Below, one piece after another: positions 6,259-6,835 of a stretch of 6,835 nt of DNA (position 1 is its first letter; the number at the start of each line of letters is the position of its first letter). The notes beneath the pieces are model-generated. The model was not told the origin of the DNA. It saw only the letters and a list, made by a program, of their open reading frames with translations, and did not search any database. The stretch spans positions 1 to 6,835 of the forward strand of contig JABDKS010000536.1 of the NCBI GenBank assembly GCA_013002105.1. The letters run 5' to 3'. This DNA is from Pirellulaceae bacterium. Lineage in GTDB: Bacteria > Planctomycetota > Planctomycetia > Pirellulales > Pirellulaceae. The translations under genes were made by a program, and so were the position numbers.

Positions 6259-6352
6259 CGCACGCCTGTGCGACTGAATATTTCAAAACCACACAACACT
6301 TCAAAACCATTGTGTGCCGCAATCTCGACTGCGGAACTCACACTCGGAAGGA
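6259..6352 (+). promoter_or_regulatory. Hairpin-rich leader and strong ribosome site of the Cys-rich gene
   Basis: Three hairpins follow one another: CGCAC-gcct-GTGCG (6259-6272), CACACAA/TTGTGTG (6290-6296 with 6310-6316) and CCGCA/TGCGG (6317-6321 with 6330-6334). The second and third abut with no spacer. The 10-mer TTCAAAACCA occurs twice (6282-6291 and 6300-6309), 18 bases apart. GGAAGGA at 6346-6352, seven bases before the ATG at 6360, is a good Shine-Dalgarno site, better than at any other gene here. The stems do not cover it. The repeats could be an operator or RNA structure controlling expression or stability. Confidence 0.45.
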
Positions 6353-6359
6353 TTCATCG

Positions 6360-6835
6360 ATGAACCGTTGGCTATTGATCGGATCGCTCGTCGGTCTCAT
6401 GATTGCGACCACAGGGTGTGCAACCTGTTCCAATGGCGGCTGCGACAGCGGCAGCTGTAGCGGCATGGCCATGCAAGGCGCTGGCTGCGGAGCGGGATGC
6501 TTCAGCGGCGGATGCAACTCGGGCAATTGTGGCCCCAGCGGATGCAACGGTGGTGGTTGCAATTCGGGTGCCTGCGGTGGCGGCATGATGGGCGGTGCAC
6601 ACGGTATGGTCGGCAGCGCTGTCGGCATCCTGGGCGGAATGTGCGGTTGCGGAACCCAAGGCGGCTGCGGACGACCTGGTTGCCAACCCGGACCACTTGG
6701 ATGGCAATCCGGTGGCCTGAATTACAGCTCCCATCTGCAAGCTGGCTTGATGGGTCACACCGCCGGCAAAGCACTCAACAGCCGTCCGTTCGTTCCTGGA
6801 CCACCCACAGGTCAAACGGCTTACCCGTATTACAC
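6360..6835 (+). CDS. Cys/Gly-rich putative lipoprotein (incomplete, runs off window)
   Basis: 158 codons are visible with no stop. The N-terminus (M-N-R-W-L-L-I-G-S-L, hydrophobic core) ends in A-T-T-G-C, a near-lipobox, so Cys20 is probably lipidated and the protein membrane-attached; a Thr at -3 makes this less than certain. Residues 20-108 hold fifteen cysteines in Gly/Ser/Asn-rich sequence. The spacing is strikingly regular: Cys at 23, 28, 33, 43, then 47, 52, 57, 62, 67 and 72, mostly five apart, with N-S-G-x between several. A Gly/Met-rich stretch (73-94) separates them from Cys95, 97, 103 and 108. After that the sequence becomes Pro/Tyr-rich and ordinary. Such repeats could bind metal, form disulphides, or build a cell-surface layer; none is shown. 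A strong GGAAGGA ribosome site supports this start. I do not recognise a named family. Confidence 0.8.
   Translation, partial: MNRWLLIGSLVGLMIATTGCATCSNGGCDSGSCSGMAMQGAGCGAGCFSGGCNSGNCGPSGCNGGGCNSGACGGGMMGGAHGMVGSAVGILGGMCGCGTQGGCGRPGCQPGPLGWQSGGLNYSSHLQAGLMGHTAGKALNSRPFVPGPPTGQTAYPYY

Larger units (their letters stand above)
5985..6359. other. Divergent intergenic region rich in inverted repeats
   Basis: This gap separates two divergent genes for exported proteins and must carry both promoters; I could not pick a convincing -35/-10 pair for either. It holds a hairpin with a T-run (6106-6141), nested inverted repeats (6144-6211) and a series of hairpins in the leader of the Cys-rich gene (6259-6334), each listed separately. 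Open frames that cross it have no coding features. Confidence 0.6.

Noticed and set aside
5985..6341. Upstream extension of the small secreted protein to 245 residues
   Set aside because: The extension crosses the hairpin-rich intergenic region and puts 119 residues before a clear signal peptide.
6372..6815. Minus-strand open frames opposite the Cys-rich gene
   Set aside because: They are Ala/Thr- or His/Arg-rich mirror translations of the Gly/Cys codons; the plus frame has a strong ribosome site and signal sequence.

Overview
The window looks like an intergenic-rich stretch of a Planctomycetota chromosome, most likely Pirellulaceae (Rhodopirellula-like). The clues are moderately GC-rich DNA, long non-coding gaps, weak or absent Shine-Dalgarno sites at several starts, a DUF1579 secreted protein, an ECF sigma factor followed by a large YfbK-type von Willebrand A (VWA) protein, and small secreted proteins of a planctomycete type. 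This taxonomic call is inference from gene content; there is no marker gene here.

Layout. Positions 1-706 hold no gene I can support, but contain two degenerate copies of a palindrome-headed repeat (246-394). A DUF1579-like secreted protein lies on the minus strand (707-1240). A 563-base gap (1241-1803) follows, with short direct repeats. Then come an ECF sigma factor (1804-2316, +) and a 1002-residue membrane-anchored VWA protein (2430-5438, +). Converging on it is a small secreted protein of unknown function (5604-5984, -). Its stop codon lies inside a tandem 26-bp repeat, each unit of which can fold into a hairpin. Divergent from that gene, behind a 375-base gap rich in inverted repeats, is a cysteine/glycine-rich putative lipoprotein (6360 to the window edge, +, incomplete).

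How the genes may work together. The sigma factor and the VWA protein are co-directional, 113 bases apart. The VWA protein begins with a cytoplasmic segment resembling anti-sigma factors, followed by one membrane helix. A simple model is that it tethers and controls the sigma factor while its extracytoplasmic VWA module senses or binds something in the periplasm. The sequence supports the architecture; the regulatory link is inference. The other genes have no evident pathway connection.

No tRNA, rRNA, CRISPR array, transposase or phage gene was seen. The less ordinary features are the regular five-residue cysteine spacing in the last protein with its hairpin-rich leader, a hairpin plus T-run in the 5985-6359 gap that follows no recognised gene, the secretin-like patch inside the VWA protein's linker, and the hairpin repeat array at the end of the small minus-strand gene.
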